A stretch of 64,000 nt of DNA from Pseudoxanthomonas sp. (lineage in GTDB: Bacteria > Pseudomonadota > Gammaproteobacteria > Xanthomonadales > Xanthomonadaceae). Positions 1 through 10,472 of the stretch are shown piece by piece. The notes under the pieces were generated by a model. It was not told where the DNA came from and made no database searches. It was given only the letters and a program-made list of their open reading frames with translations. The first letter of the stretch is position 1; the number at the start of each line of letters is the position of its first letter. Made by a program: the position numbers and the translations under genes. The stretch lies in assembly GCF_024710765.1 (NCBI RefSeq), contig NZ_JANJUE010000163.1, positions 40,832 through 104,831 of the forward strand, in the 5' to 3' direction.

Positions 1-2
1 TC

Positions 3-686
3 GCCGAGAAGATCTCGCCGGTGATGAACGAGTCCGAGCTGCAGCAGCTGATCTCCGATCACTATCTGGGCGAAGCCCAGTTGCTGACCACCGGCGCGGA
101 GGAGAACCTGCTCAAGCTGGGCGAGCTCCGCGGGACGCTGGGCGTCGAAGCGCAGTCGCGCTGGAAGCAGATCAAGGCCGATTTCCTGCGCAACAAGGCC
201 ATGGGTGCAGAGGATGCCGATGTCGGTGGACGCGTCGTGGCGCAGCTGGCCGACATCGCGGTGGGACTGCAGCGCCTCGGTGAACCCGCCACTCCGGACG
301 AACCCGCTGCGGCGGCGGTGCCCTGGGAAGCGCTGCTGGAAGCCTTGCACGGCCTGCGTCCGGCTCCCGCGGCGCCGCCGATGCCGCCGATGCCGGCGGT
401 CACTCCGGAGGCGGTCGCGTCCGACACGGCGCCGTTGCTGGCCGCACTGCGGCAGACGTTGGGCCGCCAGGATCAGCTCAATGCCGCGCTTGTCGCCCTT
501 GCCCAGGCGCTGCGCACCAATGCGACGGCGGAACCCGCGCCGACACCGCGCAAGGGCAAGCCGAAGACACCCCGGCAGGCCGAGTTCGACAAGGTGATCG
601 CCAACCTGGAATTCAAGGAAGAGCGCCCGACTCCGACCCTGGACGTGTCTCCTTCCGCACAGGAGCAGGGGGATGCGCAGCCATGA
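3..686 (+). CDS. C-terminal part of an uncharacterised protein encoded upstream of a TelA homologue (5' end outside window)
   Basis: Reading frame is open to the window edge (AEKISPVMNESELQQLISDHYLGEAQ...), so the GTG at 21 is probably internal; stop overlaps the next ATG (ATGA at 683). Confidence 0.6.
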   Translation, partial: AEKISPVMNESELQQLISDHYLGEAQLLTTGAEENLLKLGELRGTLGVEAQSRWKQIKADFLRNKAMGAEDADVGGRVVAQLADIAVGLQRLGEPATPDEPAAAAVPWEALLEALHGLRPAPAAPPMPPMPAVTPEAVASDTAPLLAALRQTLGRQDQLNAALVALAQALRTNATAEPAPTPRKGKPKTPRQAEFDKVIANLEFKEERPTPTLDVSPSAQEQGDAQP

Positions 687-1366
687 ACCCGGCGCCTGCC
701 GGCGACGCCGAGGCACGGGTGCTGGCCGAGCACGCAGCGGCGGTGCAGGTGTTGGGCACGGGCGCCACCGATGCGCTGCAGGCCACGCTGCGTGATCTGC
801 GCGCCCTGCTCCTGATCGCCGATCCGGGAGCGGCCCGACGCAACGCCGGTTTCTGGGGTCGCCTGATCGGACGCGACATCCGCATGGATGCCGAAGCCCG
901 CGCGCTGCGCGAGGGCAGCGGCGTCCTGCTGCTCCGCGCCGAAAGCCAGGTGGCGCGGCTGCGTGAACACCACGCCGCCCTGGCGCTGCGCGCCGAACGC
1001 CTGAACGCAGCGCTGGCCGGGTTGCGCGCCGAGATCGAAGCCTTGTCCGAGCCGTCTTCCCGGGATGGCGAAGACGACGGCCGCGAACGTCGTCTCGCGC
1101 GCCTGGGCACGCTGCATGCGACCTGCGCCGTGACCGCCGGTCAATTGCAGCTGGTCGCCGCCGGCACGCTGGCGGTCGCCGAGCGCCATGCGCAGCAACT
1201 GCCCCGGCTCACCCTGCTGCTGGCACAGCATCGCGGCGTGCAATCCGGTAGCGGGCAGGGAATGCAGTTATCCTCCGCACGGCAGGCGCTGGATGAGCTG
1301 GAAGCCTGTATCGACCACCTGCCCTCCCCGGCCAAGCCGGAGAACAAGACCCAGGAGATCCCATGA
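683..1366 (+). CDS. Uncharacterised 227-aa alpha-helical protein in the TelA operon
   Basis: ATGA overlaps with both neighbours; Ala/Leu/Arg-rich helical sequence; no family recognised. Confidence 0.75.
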   Translation: MNPAPAGDAEARVLAEHAAAVQVLGTGATDALQATLRDLRALLLIADPGAARRNAGFWGRLIGRDIRMDAEARALREGSGVLLLRAESQVARLREHHAALALRAERLNAALAGLRAEIEALSEPSSRDGEDDGRERRLARLGTLHATCAVTAGQLQLVAAGTLAVAERHAQQLPRLTLLLAQHRGVQSGSGQGMQLSSARQALDELEACIDHLPSPAKPENKTQEIP

Positions 1367-2472
1367 CCACGCCGAATCCCGAACAGTCACTGCTTCCCGC
1401 CGCGCTGTCGCCGCAACTGCTCTCCGACCTGGGTCTGGATACCTCCGATATTCCGCGCATACAGGAGACCGCGAAGGCGCTCCAGGACATCGCTCCGGGC
1501 AACCTGCATGGCTACGGCCGCGATGCGACGAGCAAGACCAGCGCCTACAGCACCCAGTTGCTGGACAAGGTCCGGAACTCGGATCTGGACAGCAGTGGGG
1601 ACAAGCTGGGCGAAGTGGTGCGTATTGCCCGCTCGCTGAACCTGCAGTCCTTCCATGGCCGCTCCAAGCTGCCCATCCTCGGGCCGCTGATCGATCGCAT
1701 GCGCGCCGGTCGCGACGAGCTGGTGCAGCGCTACAGCTCGACCAACCGCCAGATCGATCAACTGATGACCGATGTCGGCAAGACCCAGCAGATCCAGCAG
1801 CAACGGGTGCGCGAGTACGACCAGATGCACGCGATCGTGCTGGAGGAGCGCCGCGAACTCGGCGTCCACGTGGCCGCCGGCAAGGTCCGGATCGCCGAAC
1901 TGGAGGCCGAGCTGGCGAGCCTGGCCGGCGGTGAGGATCCGGCCACCCGCACGCAGCGCGCGGCGGTGGATACCGCCCTGCGCCTGATCGACAAGCGCGT
2001 CTCCGATCTGCAGGTCCTGCAGCACGCCGCCGATCAGACCCTGCCGATGATCCGGCTGATCCAGGCCAATGCCATCCAGCTGATCGAGAAGTTCAGCGCG
2101 GTGCGCGACGTCACCATCCCGATGTGGCGCAATCAGTTCGCGATCCAGCTGTCGCTGGCCGATCAGCGCAACGCGGTCGAACTGGCCAATACCATCGACG
2201 ATGCCAGCAACGAGCTGATGCGGAAGAACGCGGAGCTGGTTCATGCCACCTCGGTCGGCACCGCGCGGGCCAACCAGCGCTCGGTGATCGACGTGGATAC
2301 CCTGCGTACCGTCAACGAGACCCTGATCCGCACGGTCGAGGAAGTCCGCGAGATCCACCGCGAAGGCATGGCCCATCGCAAGCAGTTGAGCACCGAACTG
2401 GTCGGCATGCGCGAGGATCTGGAGCGCCGGCTGGCGCAGCCCACCGCGCAGGCATCCGGAACGGTCGGCTAG
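1363..2472 (+). CDS. telA: Toxic anion resistance protein, TelA/KlaA family
   Basis: TelA-type sequence ..LPILGPLIDRMRAGRDELVQRYSSTNRQIDQLM..IRLIQANAIQLIEKFSAVRDVTIPMWRNQF.. Confidence 0.85.
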   Translation: MTTPNPEQSLLPAALSPQLLSDLGLDTSDIPRIQETAKALQDIAPGNLHGYGRDATSKTSAYSTQLLDKVRNSDLDSSGDKLGEVVRIARSLNLQSFHGRSKLPILGPLIDRMRAGRDELVQRYSSTNRQIDQLMTDVGKTQQIQQQRVREYDQMHAIVLEERRELGVHVAAGKVRIAELEAELASLAGGEDPATRTQRAAVDTALRLIDKRVSDLQVLQHAADQTLPMIRLIQANAIQLIEKFSAVRDVTIPMWRNQFAIQLSLADQRNAVELANTIDDASNELMRKNAELVHATSVGTARANQRSVIDVDTLRTVNETLIRTVEEVREIHREGMAHRKQLSTELVGMREDLERRLAQPTAQASGTVG

Positions 2473-2574
2473 GAAATGTGCCGCTGACGGCCGGAGCACA
2501 GACGAGATCAACGTCCGCCGTCCATGCGGCGGTCGTCGGGATTCATTCCCGCCCGTCAGTCCGCTTCCTGCGCC

Positions 2575-2752
2575 GGAACGGGGACATGGTGTTCGCAGCC
2601 CACTGCCTGATGCGTCCCCAGTATTCCTTTCCCAGCAGGGCGATGGCGATCAGCAGCAACACTTCGCCGGAAACGATATCCAGTAGAGCAGCACCACGCC
2701 CAGCAGGGCCAGGCCCGTCTTTTTCCTGAGACCGCTTTTGCCGTCCTGCATG
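2575..2752 (-). pseudogene. Frameshifted remnant of a small membrane protein (transporter-suffix-like)
   Basis: MQDGKSGLRKKTGLALLGVVLLYW in one frame continues as DIVSGEVLLLIAIALLGKEYWGRIRQW in another frame at the same spot. Confidence 0.4.
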
Positions 2753-2840
2753 TCTTCGATTTCCCGCCGGTGCGCCCGGCCTGTGCCCGCCTGCCATCGG
2801 CGGTGCGATGCCATTCCATCGCATCGCGTGGAGCGCGCGT

Positions 2841-4247
2841 TCAACCGCCCTCGCGCCAGCCGCCACCCAACACCTTGTACAGCGCGACCTGGTTGGACTG
2901 CTGCGCCAGCCGCGTGCTCACCAGTGACTGGCGAGCGCCGTAGGCGGCGCGGCGCGCATCGAGCAGGGTGAGGAAGCTGTCCAGGCCGGCGTCGTAGCGC
3001 GCCTGCGACAGGCGTTCGGCCTGCTCGGTGGCGGCCACCAGCGCGCGTTGCGAAGCCAGTTGTCCGTCCAGGCTGTCGTTGAGCGCAAGCGCGTCGGCGA
3101 CTTCGCGAAAACCCGACTGGATCGCCTTCTCGTACCGGGCCAGGGCGATGTCCTGATCCGCGGTGGCCATGCCCAGGTTGGCGCGCAGGCGCCCACCCTG
3201 GAAGATCGGCAGGGTGATCCGGGGCATGAAGCTCCAGACGCGGGTGCCGCTGTCGAACAGGCCGGAAAGCTCCGGTGACGCCGAGCCGATGGATCCGGTC
3301 AGCTGGATGGAGGGGAAGAACGCCGCGCGCGCGGCGCCGACGTTGGCGTTGGCCGACAGCAGGACGTGCTCGGCGGCCATCACGTCCGGGCGCCGCAGCA
3401 GCACGTCACCCGGCAGGCCGGCGGGCAGCGGCCGCAACGCGGCGATGTCGGCGAGATTGTCCTGCGGCAACAGCTCCTCATCAATCGGCCCGCCCGCCAG
3501 CAGCAACAGCGCATTGCGATCCTGCGCCACCTGGCCGGTGAACCGGGCCACGTCGGTGCGCGCGGTCTCGACCAGGGTGCGGGCCTGGCTGGCGTCGAGC
3601 GCGGATGCGGCGCCACGCTGATGACGCGCCTCGATCAGGCGCAGCGAATCCTCGTGCGCCGCCAGGGTGGCCCGGGCGACCTGCAGCTGCTCCCGATCCG
3701 CGCCCAGCGTCAGCCAGGCGTTGGCGACCTCGGCCACCAGCGACAACTGTGCGCTGCGCCGGTTCGCAGTCTCGGCGAAGTACTGCTGCAACGCCGCTTC
3801 GCCCAGGTTGCGCACGCGGCCGAATAGATCCAGTTCGAAGTCGGCCACGCCCAGGTTCGCGCCGTACTGTTCACTGACCGGAGCATCGCCACCGCTGCGG
3901 GTCATCTGGCCCTGCACGTTGAACGACGGCACCCGATCGGCCCGCTGGATGCGGTACTGCGCGCGGGCGCGCACGACATTCAGCGCCGCCACGCGCAGAT
4001 CGCGGTTGTTGTCCAGCGACTGGGTGATCAGGGCCTGCAGGCGCGGATCCGGAAAGAACTCGCGCCAGCCGATGTTGGCGACATCGGCCACGGCGGGCGT
4101 CTCCCCGGCCTCGCCGGTCGCCTGTGCCGCCGGCCATTGCGAGGGAATCGACGGCGCCACTTCGCTGCCGTGCGGCGCAAGCGTCGCGCAACCGGACAGT
4201 ACCAGCGTCATCGCCAGCGTCAGGCCGGCGGTCGAAGGCTTATGCAT
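2841..4247 (-). CDS. RND efflux outer-membrane lipoprotein (OprM/SmeF-like)
   Basis: [25 protein letters not shown] lipobox; NodT/TolC-type repeats; start overlaps the stop of the RND pump. Confidence 0.9.
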   Translation of the reverse strand: MHKPSTAGLTLAMTLVLSGCATLAPHGSEVAPSIPSQWPAAQATGEAGETPAVADVANIGWREFFPDPRLQALITQSLDNNRDLRVAALNVVRARAQYRIQRADRVPSFNVQGQMTRSGGDAPVSEQYGANLGVADFELDLFGRVRNLGEAALQQYFAETANRRSAQLSLVAEVANAWLTLGADREQLQVARATLAAHEDSLRLIEARHQRGAASALDASQARTLVETARTDVARFTGQVAQDRNALLLLAGGPIDEELLPQDNLADIAALRPLPAGLPGDVLLRRPDVMAAEHVLLSANANVGAARAAFFPSIQLTGSIGSASPELSGLFDSGTRVWSFMPRITLPIFQGGRLRANLGMATADQDIALARYEKAIQSGFREVADALALNDSLDGQLASQRALVAATEQAERLSQARYDAGLDSFLTLLDARRAAYGARQSLVSTRLAQQSNQVALYKVLGGGWREGG

Positions 4248-7200
4248 GGGTTTCTCCCGGATTATCCGCGTGCTCCGCGTCCTCGGTGCGCTCGACATCT
4301 CCGGCACGCTTCCTGCGGCTGAAGACGCGCTGCACCACCACGAAGAACAGCGGCACGAAGAACACGCCCAGCACGGTGCCGACGATCATGCCGCCGAGCA
4401 CGCCGGTGCCGATCGCCCGCTGGGCGCCGGAGCCCGCGCCGGAGGCGATCGCCAGCGGCAGCACGCCCAGGCCGAACGCCAGCGAGGTCATGATGATCGG
4501 GCGCAGGCGATCGCGGACCGCGTTCATGGTCGCCTCGATCAGTCCCACGCCCTTCTCCAGGTTTTCCTTGGCAAACTCCACGATCAGGATCGCGTTCTTG
4601 CTGGTCAGGCCGACCGTGGTCAGCATCGCCACCTGGAAATAGACATCGCGCTCCATGCCTCGGAAGGTGTTGGCGAGCACCGCGCCGAGGATGCCCAGCG
4701 GCGCGACCAGCAGCACCGCGGTCGGCACGCTCCAGCTCTCGTACATCGCGGCCAGGCAGAGGAACACGATCAGCAGTGACAACGTGTACAGCAGCGGCGT
4801 CTGCGCGCCGGCCTGGCGTTCCTGGTAGGACAGCGCGGTCCACTCGATGCCGAAGCCCGGGGGCAACTGCGCGGCCAGGCGCTCGATTTCGGCCATCGCG
4901 TCGCCGGATGCCACGCCCGGCGCCGGTTCGCCCTGGATCTCCATCGCCGACACGCCGTTGTAGCGTTCCAGGCGCGGCGAGCCGTAGTCCCAGTGCTTGG
5001 AGGCGAAGGCGCTGAAGGGCACCATCTTGCCCTCGGCGTTCTTCACCGACCACAGATCGAAATCCTCCGGCACCATGCGGAACGGCTGATCGGCCTGCAC
5101 GAACACGCGCTTGACCCGGCCGCGATCGACGAAGTCGTCGATGTACTGGCTGCCCCAGGCGGTGGCGAGGGTGCTGTTGATCTGGTCCATCGACAGGCCC
5201 TGCGCGCTGGCCTTGGCGACGTCGACGTCGATGCGGAACTGCGGGGTGTCTTCCTGTCCGTTGGGACGCACGTTGGCAAGCTTGCCGCTTTCGGCGGCCA
5301 TGCCCAGCAGCTGGTTGCGCGCGGCCAGCAGCGCCTCGTGGCCCTGGCCGCCGTTGTCCTTCAGGAAGAAGGTGTAGCCAGAAGCGGTGCCCAGTTCCGG
5401 AATCGCCGGCGGCGGGAACGCGAAGATGAAGGCGTCCTTGATGCCGCCGAGCGCGGCCATCGCGCGCCCGGTCACCGGCATCACGCCATCCTCCTCGCCA
5501 CGCGCGCCCCAGTCCTTGAGCTTGACGAAGGCCATGCCCGCGTTCTGGCCCATGCCGGCGAAGCTGAAGCCCTGCACCGAGAACACCGATTCCACCGCGC
5601 CCTTCTCGTTTTCCAGGAAATGGTTCTCCAGCGCCCGGATCGACGTCAGGGTGCGCTCCTGGGTGGCGCCGACCGGCGCCTGCACCAGCGCCATCAGCAC
5701 GCCCTGGTCCTCGTTGGGCAGGAACGCGCTGGGCAGGCGCACGAACAGCACGCCCATCAGCACGAACATGCCCAGCACGATGCCCATGAAGCGCCACGGC
5801 CGGGCGAGGATGCCGCGCACGCCGCGCTGGTAACTTTCGCTGGAACGGTCGAAGCCACGATTGAAGGCGTTGAAGAAACGCCCGGCCGGGCCGCGATGGG
5901 CGACATGGTGCTCGCCCTTCTTCAAGGGCTTGAGCAGGGTCGCGCACAGCGCCGGGGTCAGCACGATGGCGACCAGCACCGACAGCGCCATCGCGGAGAC
6001 GATCGTGGCCGAGAACTGGCGGTAGATCACGCCGGTGGAGCCGCTCATGAACGCCATCGGCACGAACACCGCCGACAGCACCAGGCCGATGCCGACCAGC
6101 GCGCCGGTGATCTGGCCCATCGATTTGCGGGTGGCCTCCAGCGGCGACAGTCCTTCCTCGGACATGATCCGCTCGACGTTCTCCACCACCACGATGGCGT
6201 CGTCCACCAGCAGACCGATCGCCAGCACCATCGCGAACATCGTCAGCATGTTCACCGAGAAGCCCAGCGCGGCCAGCACGCCGAAGGTGCCCAGCAGGAC
6301 CACCGGCACGGCGATGGTCGGGATCAGGGTGGCGCGGAAGTTCTGCAGGAACAGGTACATCACCACGAACACCAGCACGATCGCCTCGAGCAGGGTCTTC
6401 ACCACGCCCTTGATCGACACCCGCACGAACGGCGTGGTGTCGTAGGGCGTCTCGGCCTTCAGGCCGGCCGGGAAGAACGGCGTCAGCTCGTCCAGGGTCT
6501 TCTGCACGCCGGCGGCGGTGTCCAGCGCGTTGGCGCCGGTGGCCAGGGTGATGGCCAGGCCGCTGGCCGGCTGGCCGTTGTAGCGGGTGACGAAGTCGTA
6601 GGACTCAGCGCCCAGTTCGACCCGGGCCACGTCGCTCAACCGCAGTTCCGAGCCGTCCTGGCCGCTGCGCACGACGATGTCGCGGAACTGCTCGGGGGTC
6701 TGCAGGCGCGACTGGGCGTTGATGGTGGCGTTGAGCTGCTGGCCCTTCACCGCCGGCGCGCCGCCGAGCTGGCCGATCGCAACCTGTGCGTTCTGCGCCT
6801 GGATCGCGGCCACCACTTCCGGCACCGAGAGGTGGTAGGTGTGCAGCTTGTTCGGATCCAGCCAGATGCGCATGGCGTACTTGCCACCGAACACCTGGAT
6901 GTTGCCGACGCCGGGCACGCGGCTGAGCTGGTCCACGACATTGGAACCGACGTAGTCGGAGATGTCGTTCTCGTCCATGCTGCCATCCTCGGACACGAAC
7001 GCGAGCACGTTGAGGAAGCCGGAACTGGACTTGGCCACGTTGATGCCCTGCCGCTGCACTTCCTGCGGCAGCAGCGGCATCGCCAGTTGCAGCTTGTTCT
7101 GCACCTGTACCTGCGCGATGTCGGGATTGGTCCCGCTCTCGAAGGTCAGGGTGATGGTGGCCATGCCGTTGGAGGAGCTGTTGGACGAGAAGTAGATCAG

Positions 7201-7422
7201 CCCGTCCAGGCCCTTCATGTTCTGCTCGATGATCTGGGTCACCGAATCCTCGACCACCTTGGCCGAGGCGCCGGGATAGGTCGCGCTGATTTCCACCGCC
7301 GGCGGCGCGACGTTGGGGTACATGGAGACTGGCAGCTTGAACAGGGCCAGGCCGCCGGCGAGCATGATGATGATGGCGATGACCCACGCGAAGATGGGTC
7401 GGTCGATGAAGAAGCGTGCCAT
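4240..7422 (-). CDS. RND efflux inner-membrane transporter (HAE1, AcrB/SmeE-like)
   Basis: [41 protein letters not shown]; 1060 aa; typical HAE1 motifs. Confidence 0.96.
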   Translation of the reverse strand: MARFFIDRPIFAWVIAIIIMLAGGLALFKLPVSMYPNVAPPAVEISATYPGASAKVVEDSVTQIIEQNMKGLDGLIYFSSNSSSNGMATITLTFESGTNPDIAQVQVQNKLQLAMPLLPQEVQRQGINVAKSSSGFLNVLAFVSEDGSMDENDISDYVGSNVVDQLSRVPGVGNIQVFGGKYAMRIWLDPNKLHTYHLSVPEVVAAIQAQNAQVAIGQLGGAPAVKGQQLNATINAQSRLQTPEQFRDIVVRSGQDGSELRLSDVARVELGAESYDFVTRYNGQPASGLAITLATGANALDTAAGVQKTLDELTPFFPAGLKAETPYDTTPFVRVSIKGVVKTLLEAIVLVFVVMYLFLQNFRATLIPTIAVPVVLLGTFGVLAALGFSVNMLTMFAMVLAIGLLVDDAIVVVENVERIMSEEGLSPLEATRKSMGQITGALVGIGLVLSAVFVPMAFMSGSTGVIYRQFSATIVSAMALSVLVAIVLTPALCATLLKPLKKGEHHVAHRGPAGRFFNAFNRGFDRSSESYQRGVRGILARPWRFMGIVLGMFVLMGVLFVRLPSAFLPNEDQGVLMALVQAPVGATQERTLTSIRALENHFLENEKGAVESVFSVQGFSFAGMGQNAGMAFVKLKDWGARGEEDGVMPVTGRAMAALGGIKDAFIFAFPPPAIPELGTASGYTFFLKDNGGQGHEALLAARNQLLGMAAESGKLANVRPNGQEDTPQFRIDVDVAKASAQGLSMDQINSTLATAWGSQYIDDFVDRGRVKRVFVQADQPFRMVPEDFDLWSVKNAEGKMVPFSAFASKHWDYGSPRLERYNGVSAMEIQGEPAPGVASGDAMAEIERLAAQLPPGFGIEWTALSYQERQAGAQTPLLYTLSLLIVFLCLAAMYESWSVPTAVLLVAPLGILGAVLANTFRGMERDVYFQVAMLTTVGLTSKNAILIVEFAKENLEKGVGLIEATMNAVRDRLRPIIMTSLAFGLGVLPLAIASGAGSGAQRAIGTGVLGGMIVGTVLGVFFVPLFFVVVQRVFSRRKRAGDVERTEDAEHADNPGETHA

Positions 7423-7434
7423 GGGATTCTCCGC

Positions 7435-8622
7435 TTACCGCGCGCCGGGGGCGGCGGCCGGCGCCGCGGAGGCGGCGGCGGTCCGCGCGGGCTTGGCACC
7501 CAGTTCGGTGGCCTGTACCGGCATGCCGGGACCGATCTTCTGCAGGCCTTCGACGATGACCTTGTCGCCGGCCTTCAGGCCCTCCTCGACCAGCCACTTG
7601 TCGCCCAGCGCGCGGCTGACCTTGACCGGCCGCACTTCGACCTTGCCGTCCTTGCCGACCACCATCGCGCTGGTGTCGCCCTTCGGATCCCGGGCGATGC
7701 CCTGCATTGGTACCAGCAGCGCGTTGCCGCGCACGCCGCCGCCGATCACCGCGCGCACGTACATGCCCGGCATCAGCACGCCCTCGGGATTGTCGACCTT
7801 CACCCGCAGGCCGAAGCTGCCGGTGCCGGGATCGACGCTGACCTCGGAGAACTCCAGCGTGCCCTTGTGCTCGAAGGTGCTGCCGTCCTCGAGCAGGATG
7901 CTCACCGGCAGCTGCTGGTTGTCCTGCAACCGTCCGGATGTCAGCTCGCGTCGCAGTTGCAGCAGTTCGGCGGACGACTGGCTCAGGTCGACGTAGATCG
8001 GATCCAGTTGCTGCACCGTCGCCAGCGCTTCGGCCTGGCCGGCGTTGACCAGCGCGCCCTGGGTGACCGTGGACTTGCCGATGCGCCCGCTGATCGGCGC
8101 GGTGATGCGCGCGTAACCGAGGGTGACATTGGCCGCGTCCAGCGAAGCGCGGGCGGCGCCGACATCGGCTTCGGCCTGCTTCTGCGCGGCGACCGCGTTT
8201 TCCAGATCCTGCTGGCTGACCGCATCGATCTTCGCCAGCTCGCTGATGCGGCGGGCACTCAGGCGCGCGGCGTGGGCGGTGGCCTCGGCGCGCGCCAGCT
8301 GGGCGCGGGCCGTGTTGGCCTGGGCGCGATAGCTGGCGTCATCGAGCTGGTACAGCGGTTGTCCCGCCTTGACCTCGCCGCCTTCGGTGAACAATCGGCG
8401 GGCAACGATGCCGTTGACCTGCGGGCGTACCTCGGCGACCAGGAAGGCGTTGGTGCGGCCCGGCAATTCGCGGGTCAGGCCCACCTGTTCGGTCTTGAGG
8501 GTGGTCACGGTGACTTGGCCGGGGCCGCCCTGCGGCGCCTCCGGTTCACCGCCGCCGCAGGCGGACAGGGTCAGGCCGATCGCCAGGGACAGGGCGAGGA
8601 GGGGAAGGGAGGTTCGGGACAT
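7435..8622 (-). CDS. RND efflux periplasmic adaptor (AcrA/SmeD-like lipoprotein)
   Basis: MSRTSLPLLALSLAIGLTLSACGGG lipobox; HlyD/AcrA sequence; upstream of the RND pump. Confidence 0.94.
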   Translation of the reverse strand: MSRTSLPLLALSLAIGLTLSACGGGEPEAPQGGPGQVTVTTLKTEQVGLTRELPGRTNAFLVAEVRPQVNGIVARRLFTEGGEVKAGQPLYQLDDASYRAQANTARAQLARAEATAHAARLSARRISELAKIDAVSQQDLENAVAAQKQAEADVGAARASLDAANVTLGYARITAPISGRIGKSTVTQGALVNAGQAEALATVQQLDPIYVDLSQSSAELLQLRRELTSGRLQDNQQLPVSILLEDGSTFEHKGTLEFSEVSVDPGTGSFGLRVKVDNPEGVLMPGMYVRAVIGGGVRGNALLVPMQGIARDPKGDTSAMVVGKDGKVEVRPVKVSRALGDKWLVEEGLKAGDKVIVEGLQKIGPGMPVQATELGAKPARTAAASAAPAAAPGAR

Positions 8623-8775
8623 GGCGGTGGGGTGGGTTCGAAAAGGAAGTTCGGTATCGATTGGCGGCAAACTGCCCGGAAAGATGGGCGAATAGCCGCC
8701 AAAAAGAAGATAAAAACCAGCCTGGGCAGCAGCCAGAAAGGTGCCGGCCGGCAACGGGAAAGCAACGGGACGCGA

Positions 8776-8806
8776 AATATACATGCATGAATGTTTGTTT
8801 GCAAAC
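8776..8806. promoter_or_regulatory. Candidate TetR-family (TtgR/SmeT-like) operator between efflux operon and its repressor
   Basis: AATATACATGCATGAATGTTTGTTTGCAAAC; reverse complement GTTTGCAAACAAACATTCATGCATGTATAT resembles the AcrR/TtgR/SmeT operator type (ACAAACAA..CATGAATGTA). Confidence 0.6.
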
Positions 8807-8850
8807 CGGTACAATTCAGCCCGGTTTCACCCAGCGAATGCGCAAGGCAG

Positions 8851-9519
8851 ATGGCCAGAAAAACCAAAGAAGAGGCGCAGGCCACGCGGGAGGGCATCCT
8901 CGACGCGGCCCAGGCCTGTTTCCATGAGCACGGGGTCGTCGGCACCACCCTGGCGATGATCGGGGCGCGTGCCGGCTACACCCGCGGCGCTGTCTACTGG
9001 CACTTCAAGAACAAGACCGAGGTGCTCGAGGCGCTGATCAACCGCGACCGCATCCCCTTCATCCAGCGACTGCGCCGAACCTCGTCTACCAAGCGCAGCA
9101 CGCCGGTGATCGACCTGCGCTCGGCGCTGCTGGTGTCGTTCCAGGAACTGGCCGACGACGAACGCCTGCGCAACATGATGGAGATCATGCTGCGCAACGA
9201 TCTGTCGGCCGAGAGCCAGGCGATGCAGGAATTGCAGCGCGACAGCACCCGCGAGGAGCTGGACATCATCGCCCTGGCCTTCCAGCGCGCGCGGGATCTG
9301 GGCCAGTTGCGCGAGCATGCCGACGTGGCGATCGCATCGCGGATCCTGCACGCCAGCCTGTCCGGCGTGCTGTACAGCGCCATGCTGGAACCGGAACTGT
9401 TCGATCTGATGCGCGATGGCACCGAAGTCATCGACATCGTTTTCGCCGCCTACGTCCAACCAGGGACGTTCACTCCCGGCGCTCCCGCATCACCGCTACC
9501 CGACGGCGACGACGACTGA
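8851..9519 (+). CDS. TetR family transcriptional repressor (AcrR/TtgR/SmeT-like)
   Basis: MARKTKEEAQATREGILDAAQACFHEHGVVGTTLAMIGARAGYTRGAVYWHFKNK; divergent from the efflux operon. Confidence 0.93.
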   Translation: MARKTKEEAQATREGILDAAQACFHEHGVVGTTLAMIGARAGYTRGAVYWHFKNKTEVLEALINRDRIPFIQRLRRTSSTKRSTPVIDLRSALLVSFQELADDERLRNMMEIMLRNDLSAESQAMQELQRDSTREELDIIALAFQRARDLGQLREHADVAIASRILHASLSGVLYSAMLEPELFDLMRDGTEVIDIVFAAYVQPGTFTPGAPASPLPDGDDD

Positions 9520-9595
9520 CGCACGCCCGCGCGCGGCATTGATTCCCGCCACCGGCCCCGGTTCAATGCCGGGAACGGGATCGAGGGAGAGAAGG

Positions 9596-10390
9596 ATGCG
9601 TGGTCTGCTTTTCGCCGCCGCATGGCTGGCCTCGGCGTCCGCGCCTGCCGCGGAACCGCGCGATCTGTGTCCCGACCGACCGGGCCTGGGCACCCCGGCC
9701 TGCACGGTGGAGCGCGGCGCGACGGTGCTGGAAATCGGCCTGGCCGACTGGACCGGCGACGATGCGCCCGGCCTGCGCACGGAGCAGTTCCTGTTCGGCG
9801 ATGCGCTGCTGCGCTTCGGCCTGAGCGACACGCTGGAAGCGCAGGTGGGCTGGATCGCCTACGGCCGCGTGCGCGAGCGCGACACGGTTTCAGCGACGAC
9901 CACGCGCGCATCGCGCTTCGGCGATGTGAGCCTCGCCCTGCGCCGCAACCTGCGCCATCCCGACGGCAGCGGCTTCTCGCTGGCGCTGATGCCCTACGTG
10001 AGCCTGCCCACTGGCCGCGCGCCGGTCGGTGCGGACGATTGGAGCGCGGGCATCAACCTGCCCATGAGCATCGAGCTGGGCGCCGTGTCGCTGGGCCTGA
10101 CCCCGAACATCGAAGCGGCCGTCGACAGCGACGGCGATGGCCGGCACCTGGCCTACGGTTCGGTGGCGGGGCTGGGATTCGATGTGTCCGATACGGTGTC
10201 GGGCTCGTTCGAGGTTTCGCTGTCGCGCGATCGCGATCCCACGGGCCACGGCACGCAGGCGCTGGCCGGCCTTTCGTTCGGTTGGCAGCCGGACGAAGAC
10301 GCCCAATGGGACGCGGGCGTCAACGCCGGACTCGATGACGACAGTCCGGATCTGCAGATCTACCTGGGCTACGCGCGACGCTTCCGCTGA
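9596..10390 (+). CDS. Transporter-like outer-membrane beta-barrel protein (Phenol_MetA_deg-like)
   Basis: Signal peptide MRGLLFAAAWLASASAPAAEPRDLCPDRPG followed by amphipathic beta-barrel pattern ending ..IYLGYARRFR. Confidence 0.65.
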   Translation: MRGLLFAAAWLASASAPAAEPRDLCPDRPGLGTPACTVERGATVLEIGLADWTGDDAPGLRTEQFLFGDALLRFGLSDTLEAQVGWIAYGRVRERDTVSATTTRASRFGDVSLALRRNLRHPDGSGFSLALMPYVSLPTGRAPVGADDWSAGINLPMSIELGAVSLGLTPNIEAAVDSDGDGRHLAYGSVAGLGFDVSDTVSGSFEVSLSRDRDPTGHGTQALAGLSFGWQPDEDAQWDAGVNAGLDDDSPDLQIYLGYARRFR

Positions 10391-10472
10391 TCCGCGCGGT
10401 TCGCAGCGCCGGGCCGGCCCGACTCCGTGGAGAGAGGATGGGCGGGAGCCAGGCGAACCCGGCGCTGCAAGA

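Noticed and set aside
4993-8790. 1265-aa ORF antisense to the RND efflux genes
   Set aside because: Mirror ORF caused by high GC and codon bias; His/Gln/Arg/Ala-rich with no domain, opposite a clear AcrB-type gene.
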